IMG/VR virus record: IMGVR_UViG_3300009082_000016
Span: 108,724 to 172,723 of that record
Direction: 5' to 3' (one strand)
DNA from: a virus
DNA: 64,000 nucleotides
Position 1 is the stretch's first letter; each line of letters begins with the position of its first letter. The position numbers and the translations under genes were made by a program. Shown here in pieces: positions 30,948 through 38,433 of the stretch. A model generated the notes under the pieces. The model was not told the DNA's origin and made no database searches. It saw nothing but the letters and a program-made list of their open reading frames with translations.

Positions 30948-32587
30948 GCCTCTGCCACTCCTCCGCCGCCGCCCAGGTCCATCAACCGACCGACCTGTTC
31001 GTACGACGTCGCCCCGTCCTGGGGGCCCTGGTACAGACCGGGATACGACGCCGAGCACCAGCAGCCCTTGGCCGCCGCACGCATCGCGTCGATCTCCATC
31101 ATGCGGGAAATGCCCGTGGGCACCATGCCCATCGCGGCCGCATCGACCAGCGTGAGACCGCGGTCCTGCGCCTTGCGGCAGCAGTTGCGGATGTCCGCCC
31201 CGCTCCAGCGGGTATCCTCCGGCAACGGCTGCGGGGCCAGCCCGTGCGCCTGCATCTGCTTCTGCCAGATGACGGCCTTCTCCTCGGCCGACGGCAGGTC
31301 GACGTAGTACTTGCCCTCGGAGCTGAACCGGCGGTCCATCTCCGCGGGAATGTTTGCCTCGCGGTTGCTGTCGCCGATGAACACCGGGTCGTCGCCGATC
31401 GCGGCGAGAATCTTCATCACCATGGCGGACCGCTCTTCGGACACGCCGACGAAGCGGTTCATCATGCCGCCGACGCGGACGACCAGGAACAGCACGCCCA
31501 GCTTGTTGCCCAGGGCGCGGATGATGTGCGTCTTGCCGGTGCCGGGCGGGCCCTGCAGCCGGTAGCCGCGCACCTTCTTGTTCTCCATGAGCTCGAGCAG
31601 GTCGGCGATGATGTGGTCCGTGATGCCGGTGTTGTCGCCGCCGCCGGCGCCCATCATCTGCTTGTCGATCTCGGGGAACTGGGCGATGTAACCGACCCGG
31701 CGCTTCGACTTCCCGAGCGAGTCGAACTCGGCGATCAGCTGGGTGATACCGCCCAGGTCGGAGATCAGTTCCTTGCCGTCGCGGTAGACCTCGATGCCCG
31801 CGGCCTCCTTGATCCACTGGATCTTGCGGACCCAGAGGCGGCCGATCTCGATGCCCGTCGGCGTGAGCGCCATGGCGACCACCTGGTCGATGATCTTCCC
31901 GGGCAGGGCGCGGCACGCGTTCACGGCGTGCCACATCTGGTCATCGGTCAGCTCCGGCGCCGCCGGCTTGCCGGCCTTCTTGAGCCCGTACTGCAGGTCG
32001 TTGAACCGGTCCTGGATGATGCCCTTGATCTCCTCCGGACCGGGCAGCGGCTCATCAATCACCGAGATCTCGTTGACCTCGGGAGGGAAGGCCGGGAACA
32101 CCGGCGAGAGCAGCACGACGCTGCACCCCTGCGCCTTCAGCTGGCTGCTGATCAGCTGCAGGGCCTGCACGGTGTCGTTCGCGGCGTTCGGCTGCTCGAC
32201 GCCCAGCTGCCGGTGCATGTTGAGCATGAACAGGACGCCGCGCTTCGGCAGCTTCAACGCCCCGAACAGGGCGGAAACAGGGTTCACGAACTGGACCGGG
32301 TCGGGGAAGATCTTCTTCACCGCCTGCGACCAGGCGCCGTTGTGCTTCGCGAGATCCGGCTCTGCGGAAACGAAAGCGGTCACGCCGCGCAGGGAGTCCC
32401 ACACGGCGATGGGGGTGTCGGCGCTGACGCCCGACTTCGCCGGGAGTCCGGCGCGGAACTCCAGGAGCTTCCGCACGACCTTGTCCTGGGTCGTGAACGG
32501 ACAGGGGCACGACACCGCGATGACCGGCGTCGAAACGGCGTGGGCCCGCACGACCTCGGCGCCCACGTCGAGAACCGTCGTGTTCAC
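30944..32587 (-). CDS. Ycf46-like AAA protein with reduced core
   Basis: Encodes 547 residues. An N-terminal 300-residue region with RecA-like strands precedes the AAA core. LQGPPGTGKTHII is a normal Walker A, and DRRF with DLPSAEEKAVIWQ matches the arginine-finger and lid regions. Between VGVSEERSAMVMKILAAIGDDPVFIGDSN and the DRRF part there is no separate D-E Walker B followed by sensor 1: VFIGDSN seems to combine both and lacks the catalytic Glu. It may bind ATP without fast hydrolysis. The C-terminal 80 residues are Gly/Met-rich. Confidence 0.75.
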   Translation of the reverse strand: MNTTVLDVGAEVVRAHAVSTPVIAVSCPCPFTTQDKVVRKLLEFRAGLPAKSGVSADTPIAVWDSLRGVTAFVSAEPDLAKHNGAWSQAVKKIFPDPVQFVNPVSALFGALKLPKRGVLFMLNMHRQLGVEQPNAANDTVQALQLISSQLKAQGCSVVLLSPVFPAFPPEVNEISVIDEPLPGPEEIKGIIQDRFNDLQYGLKKAGKPAAPELTDDQMWHAVNACRALPGKIIDQVVAMALTPTGIEIGRLWVRKIQWIKEAAGIEVYRDGKELISDLGGITQLIAEFDSLGKSKRRVGYIAQFPEIDKQMMGAGGGDNTGITDHIIADLLELMENKKVRGYRLQGPPGTGKTHIIRALGNKLGVLFLVVRVGGMMNRFVGVSEERSAMVMKILAAIGDDPVFIGDSNREANIPAEMDRRFSSEGKYYVDLPSAEEKAVIWQKQMQAHGLAPQPLPEDTRWSGADIRNCCRKAQDRGLTLVDAAAMGMVPTGISRMMEIDAMRAAAKGCWCSASYPGLYQGPQDGATSYEQVGRLMDLGGGGGVAEA

Positions 32588-33087
32588 TACTTCCTCCTCA
32601 GGAACTCGGCGATCTTCCCGTCGACGATCAGCTCGCGCTTCTCCAGGTCCGTGATGGCCCTGAAAACGGCGCTGGGCTTCAGTCCGGAATAGACCGCCAT
32701 CTGTGTGGCTCCCTTGGTCACCCGCCCCTCCTGGTCCGCGAAACCGAGGATGTAGAACAGGAACACCTGGAGCCGATCGGGAACCTGCATCTCGTACAGC
32801 GTGTTGAGTGCCGCCACCGAGATCCAGGATTTGCGGGACGAGTCATTCGGCTGGTACCCCAGCCAGTCCGACGTCACCATTCCCAGCCTGCGGAGCTGGG
32901 CCAACCGCTCGGCCACCGAGCCAAGTTTGCGCTTCGAGATGCGGGCGATGCGCTCCGCCTCGGCCGGATGGGTCGCATCCTTCGTCAGGGCCCGCAGGTA
33001 GACAAAGATGATGACGGCGTACGGGTCGAGCTCGATCAGCTGGTTGAGGGCGCGAGTGCTGACCCACGCCGCGTACTCGCCAGCCAC
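32587..33087 (-). CDS. Winged-helix DNA-binding protein
   Basis: Encodes 166 residues from a GTG at 33087 with AAGGAG upstream. Two similar segments, AERIARISKRKLGSVAERLAQLRRLGMV (about 43-70) and TQMAVYSGLKPSAVFRAITDLEKRELI (about 128-154), each look like a winged helix. Probably a small transcription regulator, placed directly upstream of the AAA-DUF1257-DUF2997 genes. It overlaps the preceding gene by 52 nt. Confidence 0.65.
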   Translation of the reverse strand: MAGEYAAWVSTRALNQLIELDPYAVIIFVYLRALTKDATHPAEAERIARISKRKLGSVAERLAQLRRLGMVTSDWLGYQPNDSSRKSWISVAALNTLYEMQVPDRLQVFLFYILGFADQEGRVTKGATQMAVYSGLKPSAVFRAITDLEKRELIVDGKIAEFLRRK

Positions 33088-33794
33088 TGCTCGAGCTCCT
33101 TGATGCGGTTGAGCGACCGTTGGATCGCCATTTCGACCCGGACCCGGTTGAACTCGACCGGCGTCATGTTCGACGTCGGCCGCAGCACCGGCTGGGTCGG
33201 TTCGGTCACCTTCGAGGCGACCAGACCGGAAATCGAGCCGATGCCGGCGCCGAACATCGGGTCAGCGCCGGAGAGCAGGGCCCCCGTCGGAGCGCCGGCC
33301 AGGATGGCCGACATCGGACGGACTCCTTCACCACTGCGGACGTCCCGCAGGACGCGGGCACCACCGCCCGTGGCGAGGCCGGTGAGGACGGCCTTGAACA
33401 TGGGGTTGAAGTCGGTCGGCAAGACCTTCTCCCCACGCGCCACCCGCTGGGAGTACTCCTTCTGGGCCATGGACGCCATGCCGGCGCCCAGCAGCGCACC
33501 GATGGCACTCGCCTTCCCGCGCTGGTCCCCCGGCGCCGTGATGGCAGAGGCCAGCGCCGAGAACGGCATGTACAAGAGGGGGTCGAGGATACCGCTGCGC
33601 TTCTGCATTCGAGCCTCTTCCACGAGCCTCGCGGGGTCGGCGTTCTTCCAGTTCCCGTATCTCCGGTCCCCAACCCTTTCAAACGCATCCTGATCCCGGA
33701 AGTCCCTACGCCGGCGCCTGTCCTTCGCACCTTTCACGGCCAGGTAGGTACCACCCACGATTCCAGTAGCCGCCAAGGCGGGAAGTAGGTTCAC
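33036..33794 (-). CDS. Gly/Ala-rich hypothetical protein with hydrophobic helices
   Basis: Encodes 252 residues from a GTG at 33794 (GTGA overlap). A hydrophobic N-terminus (LLPALAATGIVGGTYLAV) is followed by a basic region (KDRRRRRDF). Several Gly/Ala-rich helices (AIGALLGAGMASMA, GALLSGADPMFGAGIGSISGLVA) recall glycine-zipper membrane-active segments. The C-terminus is a charged helix. It may be a membrane-associated or virion protein; it resembles in style the proteins at the right end of the window. Confidence 0.6.
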   Translation of the reverse strand: MNLLPALAATGIVGGTYLAVKGAKDRRRRRDFRDQDAFERVGDRRYGNWKNADPARLVEEARMQKRSGILDPLLYMPFSALASAITAPGDQRGKASAIGALLGAGMASMAQKEYSQRVARGEKVLPTDFNPMFKAVLTGLATGGGARVLRDVRSGEGVRPMSAILAGAPTGALLSGADPMFGAGIGSISGLVASKVTEPTQPVLRPTSNMTPVEFNRVRVEMAIQRSLNRIKELEQWLASTRRGSALAPSTS

Positions 33795-34156
33795 AGGTCC
33801 TCCACCTTCTTCCAGCCGACCAGGCCGGCCGGGTCCTGCGTCACCCAGATGCCGGCGGGGTTGCGGGTGCGCTGGGCCACGAACTCCTCCACCGTCGTGC
33901 GGGTGATGGGGACCGTCTTCGTGATCTGCGCCGAGAGCGTCGGCGGCCAGTCCTGCGGGTTGTCGTCCGACCGCGGGTGGGGGCTGTTCGCGTCCCGCCA
34001 CCGCACCCACATGACGTACGTCACGATGCCGTTGGCCCGCTCGATGTCCGTGATGAGCTGCTCGATTTCCAGGTGCTTTCCCTGGAAAACCGATTCCGAC
34101 AGCCGCAGGTTCGCCGCGACGGCCTTCCACTGCTGATCGGTGAGCGAGATGGTCAC
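33791..34156 (-). CDS. Hypothetical protein
   Basis: Encodes 121 residues. Helical N-terminal half; YVMWVRWRDANSPHPRSDDNPQDWPP in the middle; beta-like C-terminus with a TRNPAGIWVT turn. Function unknown. Confidence 0.65.
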   Translation of the reverse strand: MTISLTDQQWKAVAANLRLSESVFQGKHLEIEQLITDIERANGIVTYVMWVRWRDANSPHPRSDDNPQDWPPTLSAQITKTVPITRTTVEEFVAQRTRNPAGIWVTQDPAGLVGWKKVEDL

Positions 34157-34165
34157 GGGGACATC

Positions 34166-34585
34166 CTACTCCTTCGGCTTTTCCTGGACAACCCTCTCGC
34201 GCAGCCGCTCCAGGTCCTTCTGGATGTTGCCCGCCACCTTCTTCACCCGCCGCTCGAACCCTTTCTCGTTCGCCACCGTTTTCCCGATCGTCAGATCGGA
34301 CGGGGCGTGGGACGGGGTGATGTTCATCCCGCCCTTCACCAGACGGGCCAAAGCCGTCCGTTCCACCGAGCGGGCGGACAGGTGATCGTAGGTCCCGGCC
34401 TTGCGCTTCCGCTTCGCCGTGCGACGGATCGCGTCGTACGCCCAGGTCGCCGCGTGCGGGAGGTCGTTCTCCATCAGGTCGCGGACGAGGTTGGCCGCCT
34501 CGGTCAACTCGGAGTCGGTGAGGTTGCGCTGGATGGCGAAGCTCTGAAGCTGCCTCGCCCGGGTCTGATCCTGCTCGTGGGCCAC
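34166..34585 (-). CDS. Basic helical hypothetical protein
   Basis: Encodes 139 residues, nearly all helical, with a strongly basic centre (RRTAKRKRKAG) and C-terminus (RRVKKVAGNIQKDLERLRERV). It is the last gene after the E1-like gene (1-nt gap), so it might be part of the ubiquitin-like cassette, but no motif links it. Confidence 0.65.
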   Translation of the reverse strand: MAHEQDQTRARQLQSFAIQRNLTDSELTEAANLVRDLMENDLPHAATWAYDAIRRTAKRKRKAGTYDHLSARSVERTALARLVKGGMNITPSHAPSDLTIGKTVANEKGFERRVKKVAGNIQKDLERLRERVVQEKPKE

Positions 34586-34586
34586 T

Positions 34587-35261
34587 CTACATCACCTCCA
34601 TCGTTCCCCAGTGGACGGTCGTCTCGAAGGGGATGGGCTCGTTGCGAAGGAACCGGAACAAGAGCGACCCGATGACGGCGCTGATGCCGGCGCCGGTGAA
34701 GAAGGTCGCCCGCGCCGTGCAAGGCTCGTTCACCGTGCCCTCGTTCGGCAGCGTCTGCTCGTACCGCTCCGCCTGCTCGGGCGTCACGGCGAAAATGCGG
34801 GACACGAGCGCCCCCATGCGCCCGTCGATGTACAGCTTCGGGGGAAGCACCTTCATGCCGGCCCAAATCTCCTGCCGGGCCTCCATGCTGTCAACCCCGG
34901 AGATGTAGACGGCGTCGATGTCCACCGGCGGGGCCCACCGCCTCTGGTTCACCTGGATGTTCGCTCCGATGAACTGGCGAATCATCTCCTTGAGGGCCTG
35001 CACCTTCGGACGACCGACGTCGTCCAGACGGTAGAGCTGGGTCGGGATGTTGTGGGGTTCAACGATGTCCGGGTCCCACACCTCCATCCTCGAAATCCCC
35101 ATCTTCGCCGCTGTAAGGGCACTGACTCCACCGATGCCCCCCGTTCCGATCAAGACCACGGAGGTCGCACTGACCGCAGACGGTGAAATGAGCCCGCTCT
35201 GCCGCAGAAAGTCCGGCTGCACAGTCTCCCGCGTCCCCCGCATCCCTCGCGAATCCCGCAT
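34587..35261 (-). CDS. ThiF/E1-like adenylating enzyme
   Basis: Encodes 224 residues from the ATG at 35261, preceded by AAGGAGG 7 nt upstream. VVLIGTGGIGG (residues 36-46) is the nucleotide-binding loop; VWDPDIVEPHNIPTQ matches the E1 D...N..RQ segment, although the usual Arg is replaced; DVGRPKV matches D.GKPKV; ISGVDSMEAR follows. C181 in NEPCTARATFF is the candidate thioester cysteine. There is no CxxC zinc pair. It should activate the C-terminal glycine of the small protein encoded at 37331-37552. Confidence 0.85.
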   Translation of the reverse strand: MRDSRGMRGTRETVQPDFLRQSGLISPSAVSATSVVLIGTGGIGGVSALTAAKMGISRMEVWDPDIVEPHNIPTQLYRLDDVGRPKVQALKEMIRQFIGANIQVNQRRWAPPVDIDAVYISGVDSMEARQEIWAGMKVLPPKLYIDGRMGALVSRIFAVTPEQAERYEQTLPNEGTVNEPCTARATFFTGAGISAVIGSLLFRFLRNEPIPFETTVHWGTMEVM

Positions 35262-35976
35262 CCTGTGCCTCCTTCTTGAAGTACTCCTGCATGTCGTACG
35301 TCTCACTCGGTCCGTGCATGCCGTACAGTTCAATCGGGCCGTGCATGCCGTACCCGCCGTACCCGCCGTAGGACCCGTAGAACTGCTCGACCACGTCCTC
35401 GGCCAACTCCTTCTTCAGCCGGTCGTAGTCGATCGGCTCCGGCTGGCCAAAGGTGAAGATGGGCAGTTCGTAGTCGAGCGGCACCGGTCGGCTGGTCACC
35501 AGCGAGCACTTCCACTCGCCCCGATGGTTGATCACCAGGGCGACGCCCCAGTCACGGAAGAGCGACCGTTTGGTCGCCTCGTCGGTGCCGGACCAGAACG
35601 CGCTCATCGAGTTGTGGCTGTGCCACCAGAGCCGCGGGTCGACTCCGTATTCGGCGTAGCAGTCCCGCAGGACCTGATGGGTCCGCGGCGACGTCTGATC
35701 GACGTCGGTGTTCGCACCAGTACAGCTCTGCGGCACCCGGTACAGCTTCTTCAACACCAGGTCCCCCTTCTCGACCACGACCGCGCCGAACCCCGAGCAC
35801 TCGCAGCTCAGGAGCCGGCAGCGGGCCTGGATGTCGTCCCACAAGGGGCGCGGGACCAGCAGTCTCGGCGCACTGTCCGGCGGATCGTCGGGATTTCGGA
35901 ACAGGGGGGTCCTCGAACAGACCGTGAGCTCCGTCTTGTCCTTCACGATCTCGATCGACTTCTTCTCATCCGGCAT
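35059..35976 (-). CDS. JAMM/JAB-type peptidase (deubiquitinase-like)
   Basis: Encodes 305 residues. Residues 40-170 form the JAB domain, with E59 and the complete zinc motif H119-S-H121-x7-S129-x2-D132. Residues 200-230 contain YGG and YGMHGP repeats. The last 67 residues overlap the E1-like gene by 203 nt in another frame and are poorly structured, so the true domain may end near residue 235. It would remove the two residues after Gly-Gly of the ubiquitin-like protein, or release it from targets. Confidence 0.85.
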   Translation of the reverse strand: MPDEKKSIEIVKDKTELTVCSRTPLFRNPDDPPDSAPRLLVPRPLWDDIQARCRLLSCECSGFGAVVVEKGDLVLKKLYRVPQSCTGANTDVDQTSPRTHQVLRDCYAEYGVDPRLWWHSHNSMSAFWSGTDEATKRSLFRDWGVALVINHRGEWKCSLVTSRPVPLDYELPIFTFGQPEPIDYDRLKKELAEDVVEQFYGSYGGYGGYGMHGPIELYGMHGPSETYDMQEYFKKEAQDAGFARDAGDAGDCAAGLSAAERAHFTVCGQCDLRGLDRNGGHRWSQCPYSGEDGDFEDGGVGPGHR

Positions 35977-37279
35977 CGCGGTCCTCCTTCTTGCTGCAGT
36001 AGACGGTCGCCGGGCAGTTCGCGCACTCCGGCGACAGGGACTCGATCACGCGCGGCGCGAGCCGGCTCTCGCACGCCGTGCGAGGGCACTCGGCGCAGAT
36101 CGACTCCGTCGCGTGCTCGGTCGCGCAGGTCTCCTCCGTCAAGGCGTGTTCGCAATCCGTATTTTCGCAGTCGACACAGTTCCAGAAGGTCTGGTCGTTC
36201 GTCTGCGAGCGCCAGCACCGGTTGCGTTCGCGATCACGATAGATGCAATCCGCGTTGCACTCCAGGCAGTCCGCCTGATCGTGATCGTCGTGGCACCGGG
36301 TGGCAGCATCCTCCCGGAACGGACAATCATCCTCGTCGCAGCAGACACAGTCACGGGCACTGGCCGTATCGTAGCAGCGGTCGTACCGGTTGTTCCCCTC
36401 GTCGTCGCTCTCCTCGTCCATCCGACGGTAGGACCCCTCCGGGTAGTAGGACTCGAGGAACTCGCGGATCAACGCGCAGCATTCGCCGATGCGGCCGGCT
36501 GCCAACGTGGCGTGTACCCGGGCACCGATGTTGCCCCAGCACGGGCGGCCGTCGCTCGAGATGTGCGGATGGTAGTACGACTCCGATCCCGGGAGGTACT
36601 TGCCGTTGCCGGCAGAGTGGATGGTGATGTCGAGGGTCTCGAAATCCATCTCGACATCGTACGGCCCCAGCACGTAGGTGCTGCGGGGGCTGTTGATGTT
36701 GTGCATCTCGATGGTGCCGGTCCGGATGACCATCTGGGATCCCGTGATCGGGCGTGGTGTGCCGAGCCGCAAAACCAGGCCCACCTCGAACTCGATATCG
36801 ATCTTCTCGTCGTTGAGGCTCTCGAACAACACCCGAGCCCCGAGCATGTTCCGGTACTTCTCGGCCAGGGCGGCCTCTGTTTGGCCGATTTCCGCTGCAA
36901 TCGACCTCGCCCGTTCCCCCGCGGCCTGGCAGAACGCCTTCCGGTACTCCTTCCAGTTCCGGGAGAGCTGGCCGGAGTCGCTCAACTCCTCCGGCGGATA
37001 CATGCTCCCGACGACTGCAAAGAACGTGTCGACCTTCGCCGGGTTGATCCGGCTGTGCAGCGTGATCTGGAGCGGGAACGAGGTGCTGATCCAGCCCAGC
37101 AGTCCCAGGTCGTCCGGGTCCTCGACTACCACGCCCCGATTCGGTCGGTAATCTCCGATCGAAACGGAGACCGTACCGGTCGCCGAAGGGTTCGCGACCT
37201 TGTTGGCGATCGAGGTCTTCCATTTCGACGCGTACCACAGGCACGCGTCGCGAACAGCACTTTGGAGATCCATGTGCAT
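35966..37279 (-). CDS. E2-like conjugating enzyme with Cys-rich C-terminal domain
   Basis: Encodes 437 residues. Residues 200-290 contain the E2/RWD signature: YYHPHISSDGRPCWGN, with C247 as candidate catalytic cysteine (compare HPNI...G.ICL), followed by the helix ALIREFLESYYPEGSY. Residues 300-437 hold 20 cysteines in CxxC and CxC groups plus several His: a multi-zinc or disulfide-rich module that could act like an E3. The start at 37279 (or 37273) has no ribosome site and follows a UUCG hairpin. It overlaps the JAB gene by 11 nt. Confidence 0.8.
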   Translation of the reverse strand: MHMDLQSAVRDACLWYASKWKTSIANKVANPSATGTVSVSIGDYRPNRGVVVEDPDDLGLLGWISTSFPLQITLHSRINPAKVDTFFAVVGSMYPPEELSDSGQLSRNWKEYRKAFCQAAGERARSIAAEIGQTEAALAEKYRNMLGARVLFESLNDEKIDIEFEVGLVLRLGTPRPITGSQMVIRTGTIEMHNINSPRSTYVLGPYDVEMDFETLDITIHSAGNGKYLPGSESYYHPHISSDGRPCWGNIGARVHATLAAGRIGECCALIREFLESYYPEGSYRRMDEESDDEGNNRYDRCYDTASARDCVCCDEDDCPFREDAATRCHDDHDQADCLECNADCIYRDRERNRCWRSQTNDQTFWNCVDCENTDCEHALTEETCATEHATESICAECPRTACESRLAPRVIESLSPECANCPATVYCSKKEDRDAG

Positions 37280-37296
37280 GCGCGAGAGAAGAGGGA

Positions 37297-37314
37297 GCCG
37301 GACCGAAGTCCGGC
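37297..37314 (-). promoter_or_regulatory. UUCG hairpin between the ubiquitin-like and E2-like genes
   Basis: On the minus strand this reads GCCGGAC-UUCG-GUCCGGC, a perfect 7-bp stem with a C(UUCG)G tetraloop, 16 nt after the stop of the ubiquitin-like gene and followed by TCCCTCTTCTC. It could be a partial terminator or mRNA 3' stabiliser that keeps the modifier more abundant than its enzymes. The lack of a uniform U-tract argues against a full terminator. Confidence 0.6.
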
Positions 37315-37330
37315 CCCCCCTCCGCTCGTC

Positions 37331-37552
37331 CTACGACCGGCCGCCCACGACGTTCGGGACGCCGGTGACCAGGATGACGCTTCCGTCATCCTTCAGGATC
37401 GTGTCGGGGTAAACGACGTGGTCGTTCCCGAACTTCAGCGACAGCTTGTTGAGGCTGACGCCGGCCTTGTCGGCCGCGTCCTGCATGGAGGAGTCGGCCG
37501 GCACCTCGACCTCGTGCTCACCCCCGCCGAACACCATGATCCTGACCTTCAT
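37331..37552 (-). CDS. Ubiquitin-like beta-grasp modifier
   Basis: Encodes 73 residues: KVRIMVFGGGEHEVEVPADSSMQDAADKAGV (beta hairpin and helix), LNKLSLKFGNDHVVYPDTILKDDGSVILVTG (strands), ending V-V-G-G-R-S. The beta-beta-alpha-beta-beta layout and Gly-Gly near the end fit ubiquitin/ThiS-type modifiers. The extra Arg-Ser must be removed before activation, a job for the JAMM peptidase in the same operon. AAAGGTAGG is its ribosome site. A sulfur-carrier role is an alternative, but E2 and JAB partners favour protein conjugation. Confidence 0.8.
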   Translation of the reverse strand: MKVRIMVFGGGEHEVEVPADSSMQDAADKAGVSLNKLSLKFGNDHVVYPDTILKDDGSVILVTGVPNVVGGRS

Positions 37553-37570
37553 GCGAACCTACCTTTCTTG

Positions 37571-37599
37571 GCGGGTGCTACCCGCCGTTCCCGGGAACA
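37571..37599 (-). promoter_or_regulatory. Hairpin and palindrome in the leader of the ubiquitin-like gene
   Basis: 37571-37587 folds as GGCGGGT-AGC-ACCCGCC (7 bp), ending 18 nt before the start codon. Next to it, 37588-37599 is the perfect palindrome GTTCCCGGGAAC, directly after the terminator T-run. Together they could form an mRNA-protecting 5' stem or an operator. No promoter match is visible between the terminator and the gene. Confidence 0.5.
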
Positions 37600-37640
37600 A
37601 AAAGGCTGCGGCCCTGCCGGCACCATGCCGGAGCGCCGCC
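37600..37640 (-). terminator. Intrinsic terminator after the DnaJ-type zinc protein gene
   Basis: Reading the minus strand, GCGGC and GCCGC (37636-37640 and 37609-37613) flank an inner CCGGCA-TGG-TGCCGG hairpin (37618-37632), followed by AGCC and TTTTT (37604-37600). Strong GC stem plus U-tract fit rho-independent termination. It lies 35-75 nt after the stop codon at 37675 and separates that gene from the ubiquitin-like cassette. Confidence 0.75.
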
Positions 37641-37674
37641 CGTAGTCGAACAAAGAAGGGACCGACAAACGGGA

Positions 37675-38433
37675 CTAGGACCAGAAGGCGAGGTTGAAGG
37701 CGGCACTCAGCGCCGCGGGGAGGTCAACTCCCCAGACCTCGAGCTTGTCCGGCACGTCGGCGCCGGCGAACTCTTCGATGGAAATCCCCGGCGTGGGCGC
37801 CAGGGAGAACGTGATGGGGGCGATCACCTCCCGGAGGACGTTGCCGCGCAAGGCACCGACGAACTCGACGAGTCCGTCGCCGTAGTCGCCGTGACGCTCG
37901 AACGAGACGCCCACGGCCATCTCACCCCGGAGCACCCGCCCGAGGCGCGGGTGCTCGATGGTGGGGAACATGCGCCCGTCCGGGTCGACCCAGACACGGG
38001 TCTCCCCGTTCCGCCCCTCGATGGGCGCGGAGCGGCGCAGCAAAAGGTGCGGGTAAACCCGCACCGGCGAGTCGTCTCCCCCGAAGAGGCGGATGAACTC
38101 CGCCGCCTCCTCCATCACCCCGTCGATCGGGGCGGTGATCACCGCGGACACGAGTCCGCGGATCCTTCCGGTGCCCCGGCAGACGGGGCAGGGGACCAGG
38201 GCCGCGGTACTGCCACGGTCCTGCCTGAGGTACTTGTGCCCCAGGCATTCCGTGCAGGTGGTCTCCCGGACCCGGCTGTCGCCGGGGTCCCGAGGCTCGA
38301 AAGCCTCGAGACGCACCCCCGAGACCACCAGGTCGGGGGGAATCGGCGACGTTGTCATTTCCAAGAACGCCGCCTCGCGATCGAGACGGGCGTCCAGTGC
38401 CTCCGGCAGTACGATCCGCAGTTCCTTCGCCAT
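37675..38433 (-). CDS. DnaJ-type zinc-finger protein
   Basis: Encodes 252 residues starting MAKELRIVLPEALDARLDRE, with GGAGG before the ATG. CTECLGHKYL and CPVCRGTGR (about 77-105) form a DnaJ-like zinc hairpin. The rest is beta-rich, with repeated Gly/Asp turns and a C-terminal strand-helix region. It is followed by a terminator. It is divergent from the plus-strand gene at 38584. Role unknown; a link to the ubiquitin-like genes is positional only. Confidence 0.7.
   Translation of the reverse strand: MAKELRIVLPEALDARLDREAAFLEMTTSPIPPDLVVSGVRLEAFEPRDPGDSRVRETTCTECLGHKYLRQDRGSTAALVPCPVCRGTGRIRGLVSAVITAPIDGVMEEAAEFIRLFGGDDSPVRVYPHLLLRRSAPIEGRNGETRVWVDPDGRMFPTIEHPRLGRVLRGEMAVGVSFERHGDYGDGLVEFVGALRGNVLREVIAPITFSLAPTPGISIEEFAGADVPDKLEVWGVDLPAALSAAFNLAFWS

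Noticed and set aside
30944-31934. Long alternative minus frame upstream of the DUF1257 gene
   Set aside because: The upstream part is an Arg/Gly/Pro-rich shadow of the AAA gene; only the last 147 residues (30504-30947) are real.
37331-37552. ThiS/MoaD sulfur carrier
   Set aside because: The GGRS end needs processing, and an E2-like gene and a JAMM peptidase are adjacent, while no ThiG or MoaE gene is present; not fully excluded.
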